Shown: positions 11,836 through 25,917, numbered from the stretch's first letter. The stretch: DNA of 64,000 nucleotides from Dioscorea cayenensis subsp. rotundata (GCF_009730915.1 NC_052490.1:32612625-32676624); one strand, 5' to 3'. Made by a program: numbers and translations. The notes: a model not told the origin generated them from the sequence alone.

Positions 11836-14800
11836 TGATGGGGGATTGAAGAGATGCACAGACGATGAGAGTGTGAGGGTTTATATAGTGGAAGTAGTTC
11901 AGTGAGATTCCATTTGTCATAAATACCCCCGTAAAAAGTTTTATTTTTTTATTTTTTTATTTATTGGTATGAAAATATATTAATTACGGTGGCTTGACTA
12001 ACCTCGTAGGAATAACCCCTCTTATATAACGAATAAAAGATAATCTTTCACATATAACTCTCACGGAGGACTCTGAACATAAATTGTAATTTAAGATGTT
12101 TGAGACGGTTTTATTTTTATTTTATTTTTATAATGTTTTTTGTAAAAAAATTTTATTTGTTTTGGATCTCATGAATTATTGGTAATGTTTTTTTTATTAT
12201 TTTAAATATTTTCATTCTTATTTTATTAGAGCATCTTATGGCTATCGTTTTCCAAATCCTATTTATATGAGGAGTGGCTAGTGACAAGGACCAGCCTGTA
12301 AATTGGAGAGTTGACAAGGTGTATTTTAAGAGAAAGAATAATGTAAATTGTAGTGGACTTGACATTATTATCTCCTTTTTGTGAGCTCAATTATGGTTTC
12401 ATGTTCTTTAGTCAGTAAAATAGGGTTTAAGAAGGCAATGGTATCCAATGGAATTGAATTTAAGAGCATCCACCAAACATCCACCTTTTTAAAATGAAAT
12501 TATGGATTTTTTATTAAAAAAAAAAGGAAGATAGAGAGGATGGTCATTCATTCATGAATGGGCACTTTTATTCAATTGTGGATCATGGTTGATATCTTCC
12601 ACTAGTTGACAATATAGATATTAAAAAGAGTATGCTATATGAAATAATAAAATTCATGAGCTTTTGGCTGTACTTTCTATTAAAAAATTATTGTGATTAC
12701 AATATTTGAAAGATTTGATTGATTCGAAATGGCACATGACAAGTGATATAATTGAATATTTAATTCTACACGTCACTTGGTTATTTTATTTATTTATTTG
12801 TTTATAGTAAAAGTATTGCAATTAATGAATAAATTTCAAAATTAGCTTCGGGGGAGTAATGCAAATTAATTTCAACCAAACAAATGTCCGCATTTGTTGA
12901 GACATAATAAGGGAAAGAAACTTTCTGTTTTCAATCATTTTACCTCTTTTCTGAGCTTTGGATTTACTATCCTTATTTTTATTTTATTTTTTTGTTTTTT
13001 TTTGGGAGGCTGTTTGATTTAAAAAAAGGGAGGCATTCTAATCCGCAATAATGAGCAAAATGCCAAGATTGAAATAGAAAACATGTCGGAAATTAATTGG
13101 TTGTTGCCTCTTGAGGGAAAACAATTAAAAAATAATATCTTACATGATTTTCATTCCGTGCATGATTCAGAAAGAAATTTCAACAAGGATCCTTGAAAGT
13201 TTAACAAACCAATGTCTTGGAAACCCATCTTAATCTTACTTCATAACATCAAACTAAAAAGATATAATTCAATAACTTCCACAAATCAAATTGGGTTAAA
13301 AATCATTTTTAATCTATAAACTTTTAAAACAGTCAACGTCCCTTAAAACCCTTGCATTTATTTCTTTCATTTTCCTCCCTAGGAATGAAAGTTATGATCC
13401 CAAATAAATGATGGTCTACTAAACTCTAAATTTAAATAATAATAAAAAAAAAGAAACAAGAGGCTACAATGCCTCTACTACTGGGACAAGTTCCCTGATT
13501 ATATATATACATATATATGAGCACAGATATTCTATGGACGTCAGTATTGTAATTACTATGTTTATGAATAATGTACAGTGAAAATGGGATGTACAATATT
13601 ATAATCTTAACCATTTCAATCAATTATTTACACAATAATCAAACAAATCACAACCATTGAACCCTATTCTTACGAAAATCTATAGTTAAAAAACTAAAAA
13701 TCAAAACCCATCTTGTTACTACCTGTGGACATCTATAGACGTCCACGGAATCCCTTCTCTCTCTCTAAATAGGGTTAAGTCATCTACTAAAGGATGCTTG
13801 TGTAATACAGTAATACTGTTTGAATATTGTTTAAATACTATCTATTATTGTTTATAAATGAATCATAGCTGATAAATAGTATTTGTTCTACAAAAATCTA
13901 AGGTCGTCCTAGATGATGTGTCCTCTGTATATGCCATATCATAATATCTTATCCACTGTTCATCTATGAAAATATACAGGGAATCCCATGTAAATGAAAC
14001 ACAAGGAACACAAATGCCTTCGCACTGGAAGCTCATAATAAAAAACATATTGATACCCTGAAGTTGACAAAGACTTCTAACAAACACAACACAAACATCA
14101 CATGCAGCCATTTGATTTTGCCATCTTCCAAAATCCACAACAATGGCTTCCTCTATAGGAAGTAATAGGAGCAAAGACAAGCTATGTGCATGTGTACAAC
14201 ATACTTTGGGCATGGAAAACTCGAAAAATCTAAGCATTGATTTACAGTAAGGATCTTTAATCTTTTAAGATCATGTCCGAAAAGCATCTGGATTGAAGAT
14301 GATACCTGCATCAGCTAATAGTTCCATTTCATTTATCTTGGAAGACTGGTAGAAATGCAAGTATGAGATTGTTCTTATCAGGGAGAAATTGTTACCTCTG
14401 TCAACCCCTGGCTGTTCTTCATGTTTGATGTTTCACCAAAAGCTTTTCTTCTAAATTTTTTGCATCTGCAAGCCTTGTATTTGACAAAATTGATTGTGAT
14501 AAAAAAGACAACCGTTCAAGCCAAGAGAATGATTATATCCGGCTTGATGATGTGGCATAGATAGTCTACCCGTCAAATCCAGTTGTACAAAATACGTCTT
14601 CATATTGGAAATAATAACCTACAAGAATAAGTGAACATTAGAATACTGTTCAATAATCAAATCATGTGATATTTGCCAGTGGGGCCTCAAGTTATGCCGA
14701 TGAACCCAAGTATAAGAGTTCTAGAGCAGTTATGAGTATGGCTCTATAACTATATTTTTCTTTTTTTACCTTTATGAGCTGTTAAGTTCAACTTGGTAAG

Positions 14801-15927
14801 TAACATGAGTTTGATCTGTCCCAAAAATCAAATCAACCAAGCCAGCTGAGTTATAAATTGGCTAACATTGATTTTGATCTACCCCAGAAACCAAATGAAA
14901 CAAAACAAGAAGCTAATGAAGTTAGAAGTTGGCTCAAATTGAGCTCACTCAGGCGCCTATGCAAATATCAACTACGCCTGGTGCCAAAACAGTGGCAGAA
15001 ACACTAGAAACAAATCGTAAAAACTTTTGGCAAGTAATATAGTTTTGCAATACATAGGTTTAACTGGTTTAGAGTTATAATGCAAAGAAAGCATCCTATA
15101 AAATTTAGAAGGGAAAAAATAGAATCCAGTGAGTGCAGTACATTAGTCTCAGGGCCAAGCTACCAACAAAGAACTATAATTGGATCTGAAAAGGATGCAC
15201 TATCATATATGGAAGAAAATTTCTTCAAAATTAATGCATATAAATCTGAACATTCACACCTATTGTATCATTGAAAAATAATTCAATTTTAAAAGTATCT
15301 TGGAAGTGCAAAATGCCAACTCTGATTAGACACATCCAAAAGCGACTCAGCACCTATAATTTATGATGGCAATAGAAGCATCCAACCTCCATTTTCTAAA
15401 CTATTTTATTAACTAATACTACCAAACATGTAGATTCCACAAGCACCAAATATTAAAAATTTCCATTTTTTGGCATTCAACTCACAAATGTCCCCAACCA
15501 CGCCAGTCAGCATGTTTATCACTTATTATTATTATTTTTTTAATTTGACATTTTAAGGACACTATAATTTAATCAACTATCTTATGACCTAAGTAGTACC
15601 ATTGTAGATAACAAAAAATGGAAGTACCTTTCTCAATCTTCATTAGATTTGCCAATAATGTTCTAAATTCAAAATCATGGGTCATGATCAAGCAAGATAC
15701 TTGCACTCAAAGGCTTCATGATAGATTTAAGATTATAGAAGTTTCAGTTAAGGCCTTGAATAAACAAGCGCTGAAGAAAACCTTGAGTCAATTCTTCCAT
15801 GCTTTCAAGCTGCCAAATATAATGAATTTGGCCAGAGGTATTCATCAATATGAAAACTAAATATCATTCAGATTAAAATGATATGATATTATTTGCTATT
15901 GGAAGATAAGATTACTTTTTCAATAAG
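11836..15927. other. Intergenic region between TIP4 and the methyltransferase
   Basis: I see no supported gene. Near 11836-12000 is the TIP4 promoter side. The 13.8-15.9 kb part is less AT-biased and probably includes the 3' untranslated region of the methyltransferase gene, which is read toward it. A 124-codon minus-strand open frame at 13863-14237 shows no family motif and may simply be part of that trailer. Confidence 0.5.
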
Positions 15928-18881
15928 TTACTTGTAGAAGACTGTAATTGGTCGGTTGAACCCAGAGATGCTGCCAGATAAGTTGTCTGTAACATCCTCA
16001 GCTGACCTGAATCCCACCTAACAAACAACAAGGCTATTAGTCATCTGTACGACATAATCCAGCCAGAACAAATTTTAACATTTAAAGCAATGGTTATCCA
16101 TGAAAATCTTCAAGAACAGAAGTTTTTACGGCCTCACCTTATCTAGAAGTATTTCTCGAAAAAGTGCTGGATCAAAAAGAATTTTGCTGAAGTTCACCTT
16201 AGCAGTCTGCAAAGAATAAAGAATTTTGTGTCTCAGAACCCATTACCAACCAAGAAGTAGGCACACTAAATAATATTTAGACATTCAACAACATAACTAG
16301 TTGTAAATAGAACAGAATATCATGCACATGTGTTGGAAAGATTTCTATAAGTGAAAAGAAACCCTAGTGTTTCATTAAAAAGCAAAAAAAGAGCACGCCT
16401 TGTATCTTCAACCACAAAGAATAACAGAAAACTGCCAAAAACAATATACACAAAATAACATTGCTAATAGAAAGAAAAAAAAAATGCATGACCTCTGACA
16501 CCAGCCTGTTTCTTTTATATGAGGACCAAGGCTGAGGTTCCAATATAAGAATTCCACCCTGGAGGAAACAAAAAAATTGCAGCAAATGACAGACCATAAA
16601 AACAAACAATATAGTATAAATTTCCCGTGCTTTAATATAAAAGCACCAAAAATATGATTAATTAATATAATAAGTACCGGTCGAAGAAATCTCCATATCT
16701 TGACAAATAATGTGATCAATCCATCATCACCCCAGTTCAAATGGATCCATTTCGCAACACTCAAACTGCAATAAGAGGCAACACAATTAAATTTACAGGG
16801 AGAAGCTTCATGACATATCAAGATCAAATTTTTGAGATCACCCACGTTATTTAAATAATCAAGGAGAAAGGGACCAGAAACAACAATTTGCTTCTATAGC
16901 CCAAATATGAAACAGTACGGATTCTGAATTAATGGAAGGCCAGCATAATGGCGATAGAAGACATCCAAGTAAATGAGATTAAGGATGCACAATAAATTAA
17001 GTTCACACAGGGAGGCATGCAACTCTAAGTACTCCGAGCTTTAGACAGAAGGAAGAACATACCAAAGAATTGTATCATACTTTTCATAGCATCCATGCAA
17101 ACTCTCAACAAAATTTTTGCACTCGAAAGAAACTCTAGCCAAAGGGTTGCTTTCCTCAAGAAGTGATTTACCACACACGGACTTGCATGTTCCATCTTTT
17201 GAGGCCTCAAACACCCCCGGTGATGAGCAACCTCCACTGTCTGAAATGCCTGAATCCAAAACTTTTGAAGACCCGCAACTAATTTTTTCCTTCCTAGCTA
17301 CGTTTTGCAGGTTCCATTTTGCAGTTTCAATTAAACCTGAAGGACAAGCATCAGACACATAGTACACCATCAAAACAGGGAAACAATGAGAATATAGTCT
17401 CTTTCACCATAAAAGCTTCCACCAAATTTAATCGAATTATTACCATTGTAACAATGCCAAAAAAAGAAAAAAGAAAAAAAGAAAACAGAATGCTCACAAT
17501 GCACCTACATCATATAGAAGGGTAGAAGAACTCACTAATCAGATATCTGAAGAAGCAACTCAATGCAATAAATAATAACTTAAGCAAGAATGCAACAAAA
17601 TCTGTAAAATATGGAAAATGCTCATACATTCCAACTTGAACCAAGACACTTAAATATTACCAAGATACACTAACCTCATATTGATGGTAAGCACAAGTGC
17701 AAATAACACACAGCAATTTATAAAATTTAAAATTCAATTTTACTGTACTGTGTTCATGGTAGTATGACCACTGACGTGATAACACAAAGGCGATAGTCTT
17801 CGAGTTTCATATGCAGAAAAAGAGCATAACAAGAAACAAGTAACTGCAAAAATCAAACTCAAGCAGTACTAAGAAAAACACAGATTTAGACGTGCTAATT
17901 GGTTGGGAACTTCAATAGCCCTATCAAAATGATATTGTTTGGTGGATCTAATTGGCTACTCTCACTGTACAGTATAGTTAAATTCGCCACAATCGACAAA
18001 TGATAGTACTAAGCAAGCAGGAAAAGAATGAAATTGTCATAAGTATGTGATGACAACAAAATTTAAAATAAAAACGGAAAAGATCTTGTAGAAAACATCT
18101 AGTAAGAGTACATAGCAAAGTCTAAAGTAAAGAAAGAAAAAGGCAGCAACAAAACATGAATAAGTATGACAAGTAGGAAATAATCAGTTCTCTCAAATTT
18201 CACCTCGATCAATGTCTATCCCGAGAATGCTTCGACAAGAGAACTTCTTCGCTGCAGACAATAAAAACCAAAGCAATCCCCCTCAGACAATAAAAACCCC
18301 ATGGTGCTAGTTTGATACCAAAATCTCAGCTTTTTAATTGAATGAAAATTTTCAACACTGATCAATCAAACATCCTACAAAACACCCGTAAACCCACGGT
18401 GCCAGTTTGATAACAAAATCTCAGTTTTTAAATATAGAAAAAAATCGAAGTGAAAAATTAAAATCAAATGCAAATTTTCAAGATTAGTGAATCAAACACC
18501 ACCAAGAAAAACCATAAACCATACCTACGCCGATGGTTACCAACCCTTGATTGCAACCGACATCAAGACAATCTTTCCCCTCAAACCACTCGCTCTTCAG
18601 CACCGCAAGCCGAGGATCTTCCGACAAGTTCCGATCAATCTGCACAACAATCAAAACTTTGAGGCAATCAATCGATAAAAATCTCTTAAATAAACCTTAT
18701 TTAAAAAAAAAACAAAAAAAACAAAAACAAACAGAGAGAGTGGATCAAGGGGGAGTACGAGTACCCGATAGCCATAGTAATTGCGGTAGTTGCCATAGAT
18801 GAAGACCTCCTTGCGCTTCCGAACAGTGGGCTTCTTGTTCTTCTGCCCCTCCTTAGCTGGCGGCTCTTGGCCTTCCACCAT
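15928..18881 (-). CDS. BCDIN3/MePCE-like RNA methyltransferase (probable RNA methyltransferase, At5g51130 type)
   Basis: Exons in order are 18765-18881, 18525-18639, 18204-18251, 17063-17336, 16678-16765, 16493-16558, 16138-16206 and 15928-16017; they sum to 867 bases (288 residues). The family transfers a methyl group from S-adenosylmethionine to an RNA 5' phosphate; in animals its members cap 7SK RNA or modify small RNAs. The protein opens with a basic tract (about residues 10-27) and the family signature FIYGNYRNYYGYR. A SAM-binding motif I follows (CLDVGCNQGLVTI) with the acidic motif ILGIDIDRGLI. The Bin3 block LNWGDDGLITLF, KIWRFLRPGG and LEPQPWSSYKRN comes next, then a C-terminal FNRPITVFYK. 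About 65 poorly conserved residues, rich in Ser and Cys, separate the two halves and are encoded by exon 4. The likely site is the nucleus; the RNA target in plants is not known from sequence. Confidence 0.93.
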
Positions 18882-19763
18882 GGCTCCTCTCACCGAAGCT
18901 CGGCGGGAAATAGAACAAAAAAAGCTAGTTTTCGGCGCTTCGGTAAGGGCGAGACCTAAATTAGAATTTGATTAAAATTTCGTTGAGGTCCCTGAAAATT
19001 GTGATAATTTTATTTCGCAACTCCTGATTATTTTTATTTTTTATTTTTTATTTTTAGTAAGGGTGAAATATGGGTGTGGATATGTGTTTGTGTTTTGTAT
19101 TAAAAAATTTAATGAATCTAATAAGTGTGCTTTCAGTTTTTATCGTTCTTTTTACAAGTTTTATTATGAAGAAAAAATATTAAAAATATTGTGGTGTGAA
19201 CTTAAAAAGTTAAAAACAAGTAAGAAAAAAATAGTTTAAAAAACCTTTTTGAGTTGGCATGCAATAGTTTTTCTTTTACACTGTAGGGATAAAAATACAA
19301 ATCAGAGGTTTCAGAGTTGAGGCACAAGCACAATAAATTTTTTTCAACAAGGACAATAAATAAAAAATAATTTAAAAAATTCAGTATTTTATCGCTCAGC
19401 CAATCATGAATTTTGAGCTTTTTAAGGGGGCGAAAAGTGAAATAAGACAACCTTTGGAGCATTATAAATCCTGTTCTTGCATAATCTGACAGCCAATTTT
19501 TCCATACAAAAAATAAATAGACAAATAAAACAGAAATATAAGACTTTAGAAAATTATTATTTTCTTAATTTAATAGATTGAAGAGAAGATGGACAAAAAG
19601 AATACCTCCCACATGAAACAAGCTATGTTGAACTGTTACCGCAATGAGAATCATTAATTTACACATCAAGATTTGGGGCTAGGGTTTTTACAACATTTGA
19701 AATGGTAGAAATATTAAGGCTTTGGCCGCGACAAAGAGGTCAGATCTCTAATTTACTTCCCAT
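18882..19763. other. Spacer between the methyltransferase start and the glyoxalase 3' end
   Basis: It contains the methyltransferase promoter (next to 18882) and the glyoxalase 3' trailer (toward 19763). Both genes are on the minus strand, so they lie head to tail about 880 bp apart. No other gene is seen. Confidence 0.6.
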
Positions 19764-22700
19764 TCACTCCAGTTCTTTCCTGAAATCTATGTTATCGACA
19801 AACACCTGGAAAACAAGTAGAAGAATAATATGGTCAAAAGTGCAACTACTAAAGATAACATACGGCAAAATTCAAACAGAACTCATCTCAAATAAAATGA
19901 AGTAAATGAATTTGATTTCACTCATTTCAATGTAGACTCTTTCTCAGTTAAACAGAACTTAAATACATATTGATATATCTTGAAGTTTAATGTGACAAGC
20001 TACTGTTAAGAGACATGTAATTTTATTTTCTACTTTGATGAAATATATAGTTTGGAAGTAGGAAGTCCAAATAGAAATGTTGTGCATGCAAAAGAGTGAG
20101 CTTAACTAGACTCAACCAGATCATTAGTATGCCATTGTTGCATACAAGATAGAAAAAAAAAAAAAAGTTCACACAGGAATAAACCAAAGTTCAGCTTCAA
20201 GATGCCATTAGTGTGGTAAGTCAAGGTAGCAACTCTAGTTTTTAGTTTTACCAAACATGCTATAGCAGGTAACCAAGGAAAACTAACACACCTTGATTTT
20301 TCAGTTAGTAGGGTGGACTATAAACTTGGAGAATGGCAAGAAAAATTTCCTCATGCCATGAATCAATGTGGATGGAATAACAAAATATTATTTGCAAATA
20401 ATTTGTATTGATCTCATGAAACTAATAGTAACATACTGATTTCCATCCATCCGGATCCAAGCAGGCGGTTATCTTTGTGTTGATGCCTGGCAAAGGTCCT
20501 GGTTCACGAGTAATTGTACCTCCATATAGTTTTATTGCTTCAGCAGTTTTGTAGACATCATCCGTACCTATCGCAATCTGAAATTCATCAAATCATGGAA
20601 CATGATTAGATGAAGCTGTGGTTTTATAGCATACGCAATCATCATAATAATAAAACAGAAAAAATAGGGAATTTAAGACAAAATAAGCACTCATGGATTA
20701 GTCAACCTTGAAACAGAAACCCTACCTGTGCATAGGCATTTCCTTTGTCATATTCTTTAACCCCATAGTTGTATGTTAACTCCAAGACAGCATTCTTATC
20801 TTCAGGACCATATCCCATCATGGCTATTGTATACTGAAATTTAAGTAACAATATAGATGAGGATGTAGACAAAAAAGACATCAAATGACTCAACACTATC
20901 TCTTGCAAGAATTTAGAATTTATACACCATGCTCCCAGCCTCACAGTTAAATTTATAACAGAGATAAAAACAGCCATGAAAACTTCATGAAATAGAAGAC
21001 AAATATATAGCCAAAGGCTTATCTAGACTACTGACTTCTAAAATTGAGAAGGCCAGCAATGACACTTTCAATGGATTTGGAATATGATCTACAGAAAAAG
21101 AAGGCATGCAAGATTTATTACAAGAACTAGATATTAAACTTAAGGAATTTGCTTCCTTTTTTTTTGAGGAAGAGGAGCGGGGCGAACCCACTAGAGACCC
21201 CAGAAATGTGGCCTTAGCCGAGAATCGAACTCTCACCACTCGATGAGAGCTCTATCGGCGACCCGTGTACCAATAGATCCGAAGGTCGTTGGTTGGAATT
21301 TGCTTCCTTTTTGTGTAGTTGCTTGACTGCCCTGATCTACTTCCATTTTCTCACTCTGAGTAAGCTGTTTATTATCTATATCAACGTCACCCAATTAGTT
21401 ACCCACTATTGAAAAAATGACCATGACTGTATACTTCAAGGAAAATGGATTCCTTTATCAGGATTTTCATGTAACATGTGAGTACTGTAAACCATTTTAT
21501 GGCAGCCTGACCCACAAGAAGGTAATCAGACAATGTGACAGGGCAAGCATCTAGAAGCCAGAACACTGTTTAAAGTTAAATAACTTGATCAATAAATAAT
21601 ACTTAAAATGAATAAGCTTGGCATATCAAATATATTGCATTTGGTCACACAAAGAGCACAGTGTCAACTAATTTTAAGATTTTATCTTTTTATTGGTCTC
21701 TTTCAGTTAAAAAAAGAAAAAAGAAAAAGAAACAAAACAAAACCATACTGAAAGTTTCACCAAGTCACTTTAACCTACATCACCAATTCTCACAGGGTAC
21801 CCAAATTGTGAACCAGCTTATATTAACAGTTTCAGTTATAACTATTTGGTTTCAGTCACAACTAGTTTCTAAATCCAATATGTTTGTTTCTGCTTTATAA
21901 CTTCCAACAAAGGAAGTTGTTATTAACCACAAAAGATATTTCAAACCTTTGATTAAAGATCTAAGTTATCTCAAAACAAAGGCAAAAGAAACTATATATA
22001 TTTATCTCTCCCCTTCAAATTTCTATTACAAGTGTTGAGGTAGCAAATCCTCTCTTTACTTCAACATGAACATGCGTAAGGTTAAAGAACAGAGATGAGA
22101 AATGATGTTAGGGATATGGCAAGGATTTTGCGATCACTGTCCTGTTCGTGATATTTCTCAACCTTTCAGAAAATGGAATCCAAGCCCCAATTGAGATTTA
22201 CGCCAATATAGGAGCATGTTCATAAGCTTTTCAATTTGCAATCTTGATTTTTGATGAATTTTCTTTGAAATTTGTTCATTTAATAATGTAAGCAGTTTGA
22301 AGTTTATTCTTCTGATTTGGAAAATTATACCCTAGTAGTTAGTACCTAAAAACTACTCAACTAAAATAAACAAGATCTTAAAAGTGTAGTCATGATTTAG
22401 GTCACTACCTCCAACCAAATTCAACTGAATCGAAGTTCAGGACCAGTCAAACTAGTCAGAACAAGTTATTGAGATTCAGTTTTTGGCACCTTTAACAACT
22501 TTTTCATGAAATGTATCCCAAAAAAATTCCAAAAAAAAAAATAATAATAATACAAGAATAAGATAAAGCAGACAAAGAAGGTGCAATCTCATAGCTTATA
22601 GTTAGATCATTACCTTGTACTCAGGATTGTCTCGTTTGCGTAAAAGCTCCATACCAAAAGCCTTAATTTGAAAAAACAAAAAACATACATTAGAATAATA

Positions 22701-24583
22701 TATACAAAAATGGAATGTGAAAATAATAGAACCATCAATTCAAAAGTTTGAGCAGCCACAAAATTGATCATATTCACCTTCTCATAAAAATCAATGGATC
22801 GTTGAAGATCTCCTACACGAAGCATAACTTGACACAATGGTTCTGGTGTTGGATCTCTTTCTATAAGTTCAAACTTATAACCATCAGGGTCTTCAACAAA
22901 AGCAATCACAGTTTTGCCACCTTTTACTGGGCCAGGCTCCCGGGTCACCTTTCCACCCTTGGCTTTTATAAGATCCACGGTCTTATAAACCTGAAGAAAT
23001 TGAGCATATAGCCACATAACGACAAGTGTGTTAAAAAAATCTCTACACAGTAAAAGGACAAATGCAACACAAGGAAGTCAAGTAAAAACAAACATGTATA
23101 CTGATATTATGAGCCAGCAACATCCCAGGCCTGAAATTATTCAACCACATGTGCATGCGATCTTTTGCTCATTATAGATTAGACAGTAGCCATATTCTTG
23201 CCTAGTGTCCAAAGGAATTGATATATCAATTCACAGTTCCATTTTACACATCATGCTGACTCCTTTTGGAAAAAATTAATCTGACATGTCACTATGAAAT
23301 TTGTCTTCAAGACTGTTCAATAAGTGGCAATGACCTAATAAGCAAATTGACCTTGATAAATGGCAAGCGTAAAAATTAAATATATTTTGGTCAAGTGCAT
23401 CAACTTTCACAGACTTTATTAAACAATTATATTAGGTAGAAGAAGAACATGGGCTGGCCTCATGCAAGTTAATGCTTCACATAGAAATGATCAAATGATG
23501 AACAAGATTCTTTTCTAAAACAGATGGATGAATAAGACTTTTTTTAAATATCTTACGAGCATTCAAGGAAAACAGAATCTTACATCTTCCACAGCTATAC
23601 CAAAATGACCAAAAGCAGTTCCAATGTCATATTTGTCAACCCCATAGTCTGGCAATTTGGAAAAAACAAAAGTAGAACATCAATGGCATGTTTCCAAATT
23701 ATAATGTATATATCTGCAAAAAGCTACAACAATAAGAAAAACTCCTTGGAAGATAGATGATTCAACATGTAGATGACAAGGTATGATCAAGAAAGCATAC
23801 TATAAGTCAGTTCGACTACAAAATGCGAGTCCTCCGGACCATATCCAAGAAAAGCATTGGTATATTTCTCCTCAGGTATGTCACGTTTCCGCAGCAACTT
23901 CATTCCCAAACACTCTGTATAAAATCTGCATTAATGACCAAAACCACAAAGCTCAGCACACATCCAACACAAAGGCATCCAAATCCTAAAAAAGGAAAGA
24001 AAAATACTTTATGGTCCTGTCCAAGTCTCCAACACGATAAACAACATGAAGCAGCCTTCGATTATCCTTCTTAGACCACTCCAACGCAGCTTCTTGGCTA
24101 AGCCCAGTGCTTGCCTGTGCCACATTCTCACCAGCAGTGGCCTCTATGACCTTCCCTTCCGCTCTAATTACTCCAGAATATGTCCTCGTCCCCAGCAAAT
24201 GCGACTGAGGTATAGCTACACAATCAAAGAAAAACAAAAATTCCACCTTTATTGAATCAAAACATCCAAACACAAACCCTACAACTTCAATTCAAGCGTT
24301 CAAGCAACACCGACAAACACAAAATCCGATGGAATTGAATTCAAATAGAAGAAGAATTATATGAAAAACTATAAAAAAAGTTCGGGAATACACGGGGTTT
24401 CTCACCGCTGCCGAGTTGAAGGAGGGCGAGGCGGCGAGAGAGGTTGAAGTGAGAACAGGATAAAGATCGGAGGGCGGAGATGGGGAGGGTGGAAAGGCGA
24501 GAAGGAGATGGACGGAGAGAGGGAAAGGAGCTAGCCACGGCGACAGCGGCGGCGGTGGCCGGCAACGGAGCAATCCTCGCCAT
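19764..24583 (-). CDS. GLYI: Lactoylglutathione lyase (glyoxalase I), plastid two-domain form
   Basis: Exons in order are 24406-24583, 24008-24215, 23801-23925, 23584-23648, 22778-22990, 22614-22661, 20726-20833, 20437-20577 and 19764-19805, giving 375 residues. The enzyme converts the methylglyoxal-glutathione hemithioacetal to S-lactoylglutathione, the first step of methylglyoxal detoxification. The first 60 or so residues are rich in Ala, Ser, Leu and Arg with almost no acid, a plausible chloroplast transit peptide. Two tandem glyoxalase domains follow. The first has [41 protein letters not shown] and FELIERDP, which supply the usual His/Glu metal ligands. The second begins [14 protein letters not shown] and ends [12 protein letters not shown]. 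The second copy shows QVMLR and AQIAIG where the first has His, so its own metal site looks degenerate. Domain layout resembles Arabidopsis At1g67280. A SINE sits in intron 6. Confidence 0.95.
21161..21294 (-). mobile_element. tRNA-derived SINE in a glyoxalase intron
   Basis: A 134-bp insertion is flanked by a direct repeat of 17-18 bases (GGAATTTGCTTCCTTTT at 21144-21160 and 21295-21311). On the minus strand it begins with a tRNA-like head, has a pol III B-box-like GAGTTCGATTCTC (21221-21233), and ends in a short A-run (T-run at 21156-21165 on the plus strand). The duplication and the A-tail indicate LINE-assisted insertion. The flanking repeats are nearly identical, so it is fairly young. 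It lies in intron 6, between the exons at 22614-22661 and 20726-20833, and is read in the same sense as the gene. Confidence 0.85.
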
Positions 24584-25584
24584 AGCTGGGTACTGAAGCG
24601 GACGGCGTGCTATCTATTGCCTCTCTCTCACTCACTTGTTATTATGTAATCATAAATTGTCGTCATTTCCCACAGCTAATCACGTGAGGCACGTGAACCG
24701 AAAAATTTTAAATTATTTTTTTATTATTACTTTTTTTTTTTTTAAACCGTAGCAAATATACTATCATACACATTAAGTGGTGGCTTGCAGACCTCCTAAA
24801 ATTAAGCCCGCTCCAAACAAATAAAATATTAATTCTCCTATCATATAATTCAGGAGAGAAAAAAACATTTTTCACATAAACCTCTCATAGGAAATTTTGC
24901 ATATTGCGAATTAAAAGACTGAAACTCGAAATTTTTCAATTTAAATTCAAAGTGAGTACAATTAGACATGATCCGATTTTTTTTTTATTTTTAAGTATAT
25001 TTTTGAATGGATAATTTAATTAAAAAAAAGATTTGTTCATTACTAAAAAGAAAATCTTGGATTAAAGCTTTTCTAAGATAATATATTTCATTTATTTATT
25101 ATTTAAAAATATATAACTATATACTTATTTTAAATGAAAGTTTCATTTAAGAGAACTTGGGCATGGAGCAAGGAATGACCGGGGGGACATGTTTCTTGTT
25201 TTCTCTTTCATGTGAGGCTGTTTCTAGATATAAAAGTAAGGCTTTTGTTTGAAATCAATCTAAATATTTATAATTAATGAAAAAAATTATATGTTTTCCT
25301 GTGGCTACACATACACTAATAAGTTCCAATTCACCAATGTTGTAGACTATTTGATCTTTAGCTCCTTTGCCTGCATCCCTTGACCAAATAATTCCATTTG
25401 ATTCAAGTAACATTATATTCAAGCAATTAAACTACTTGAAAACAATATAGTCTCAAAGCAAAGGACATGTCCTAAACTTTCACCACAATCAAAGTCAATC
25501 AAAGAATCTCATTCTGCTTTATTATTCCTCAGAAAGAAAAAAAAAAATGCTCATACATCTTCCTAAAAAATAAGAAGCCAGAGC
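24584..25584. other. Spacer upstream of the glyoxalase gene
   Basis: This is the glyoxalase promoter side plus AT-rich spacer; an ACGT core (CACGTG) lies near 24681. Nothing else is identified before the small open frame at 25585. Confidence 0.5.
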
Positions 25585-25917
25585 ATGGTGTGCATAGCCA
25601 TTTCACATTGCGAACACAGTCGATCGGCAGACTTATTCATAGAATTGTTCCTTATGATCATAGCCATCATCATAGGAATTCGCATTCTCGCATTCTTGAT
25701 TGAAAGAAGCATATGGAGATGGCGACGACAAAACATGGCAGGCATGGATGATCTGATCATCCAATTGCATGAAATGCGGACTTTGGCACGTCTACATGAA
25801 CATCAGCAGCAGCAGAGTAGATCATCACCAAATGAATGGCAGAGCAAACTGGTGATCAATGCCGGAGATGATCATGTCTCTTGTATAGCTAATCCTTGTC
25901 CTTTCAATTCTAAATGA
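25585..25917 (+). CDS. Small putative membrane protein, unrecognised (110 residues)
   Basis: I do not recognise this frame. It encodes 110 residues, with a strongly hydrophobic stretch at about 17-39 (LFIELFLMIIAIIIGIRILA) followed at once by a basic segment (ERSIWRWRRQN), so a single span with a cytosolic basic flank is plausible. The rest is polar, with HEHQQQQSRSS near 71-81 and a Cys-containing tail. Its base composition is less AT-rich than the flanks and the start has G at +4, which favours a real gene. A very short upstream frame (7 codons) starts near 25549. No homologue comes to mind, so it may be lineage-specific or spurious. Confidence 0.4.
   Translation: MVCIAISHCEHSRSADLFIELFLMIIAIIIGIRILAFLIERSIWRWRRQNMAGMDDLIIQLHEMRTLARLHEHQQQQSRSSPNEWQSKLVINAGDDHVSCIANPCPFNSK

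Noticed and set aside
13863-14237. A 124-codon minus-strand open frame
   Set aside because: It has no conserved motif, odd composition and no partner exon with matching splice sites. It lies where the methyltransferase trailer is expected.
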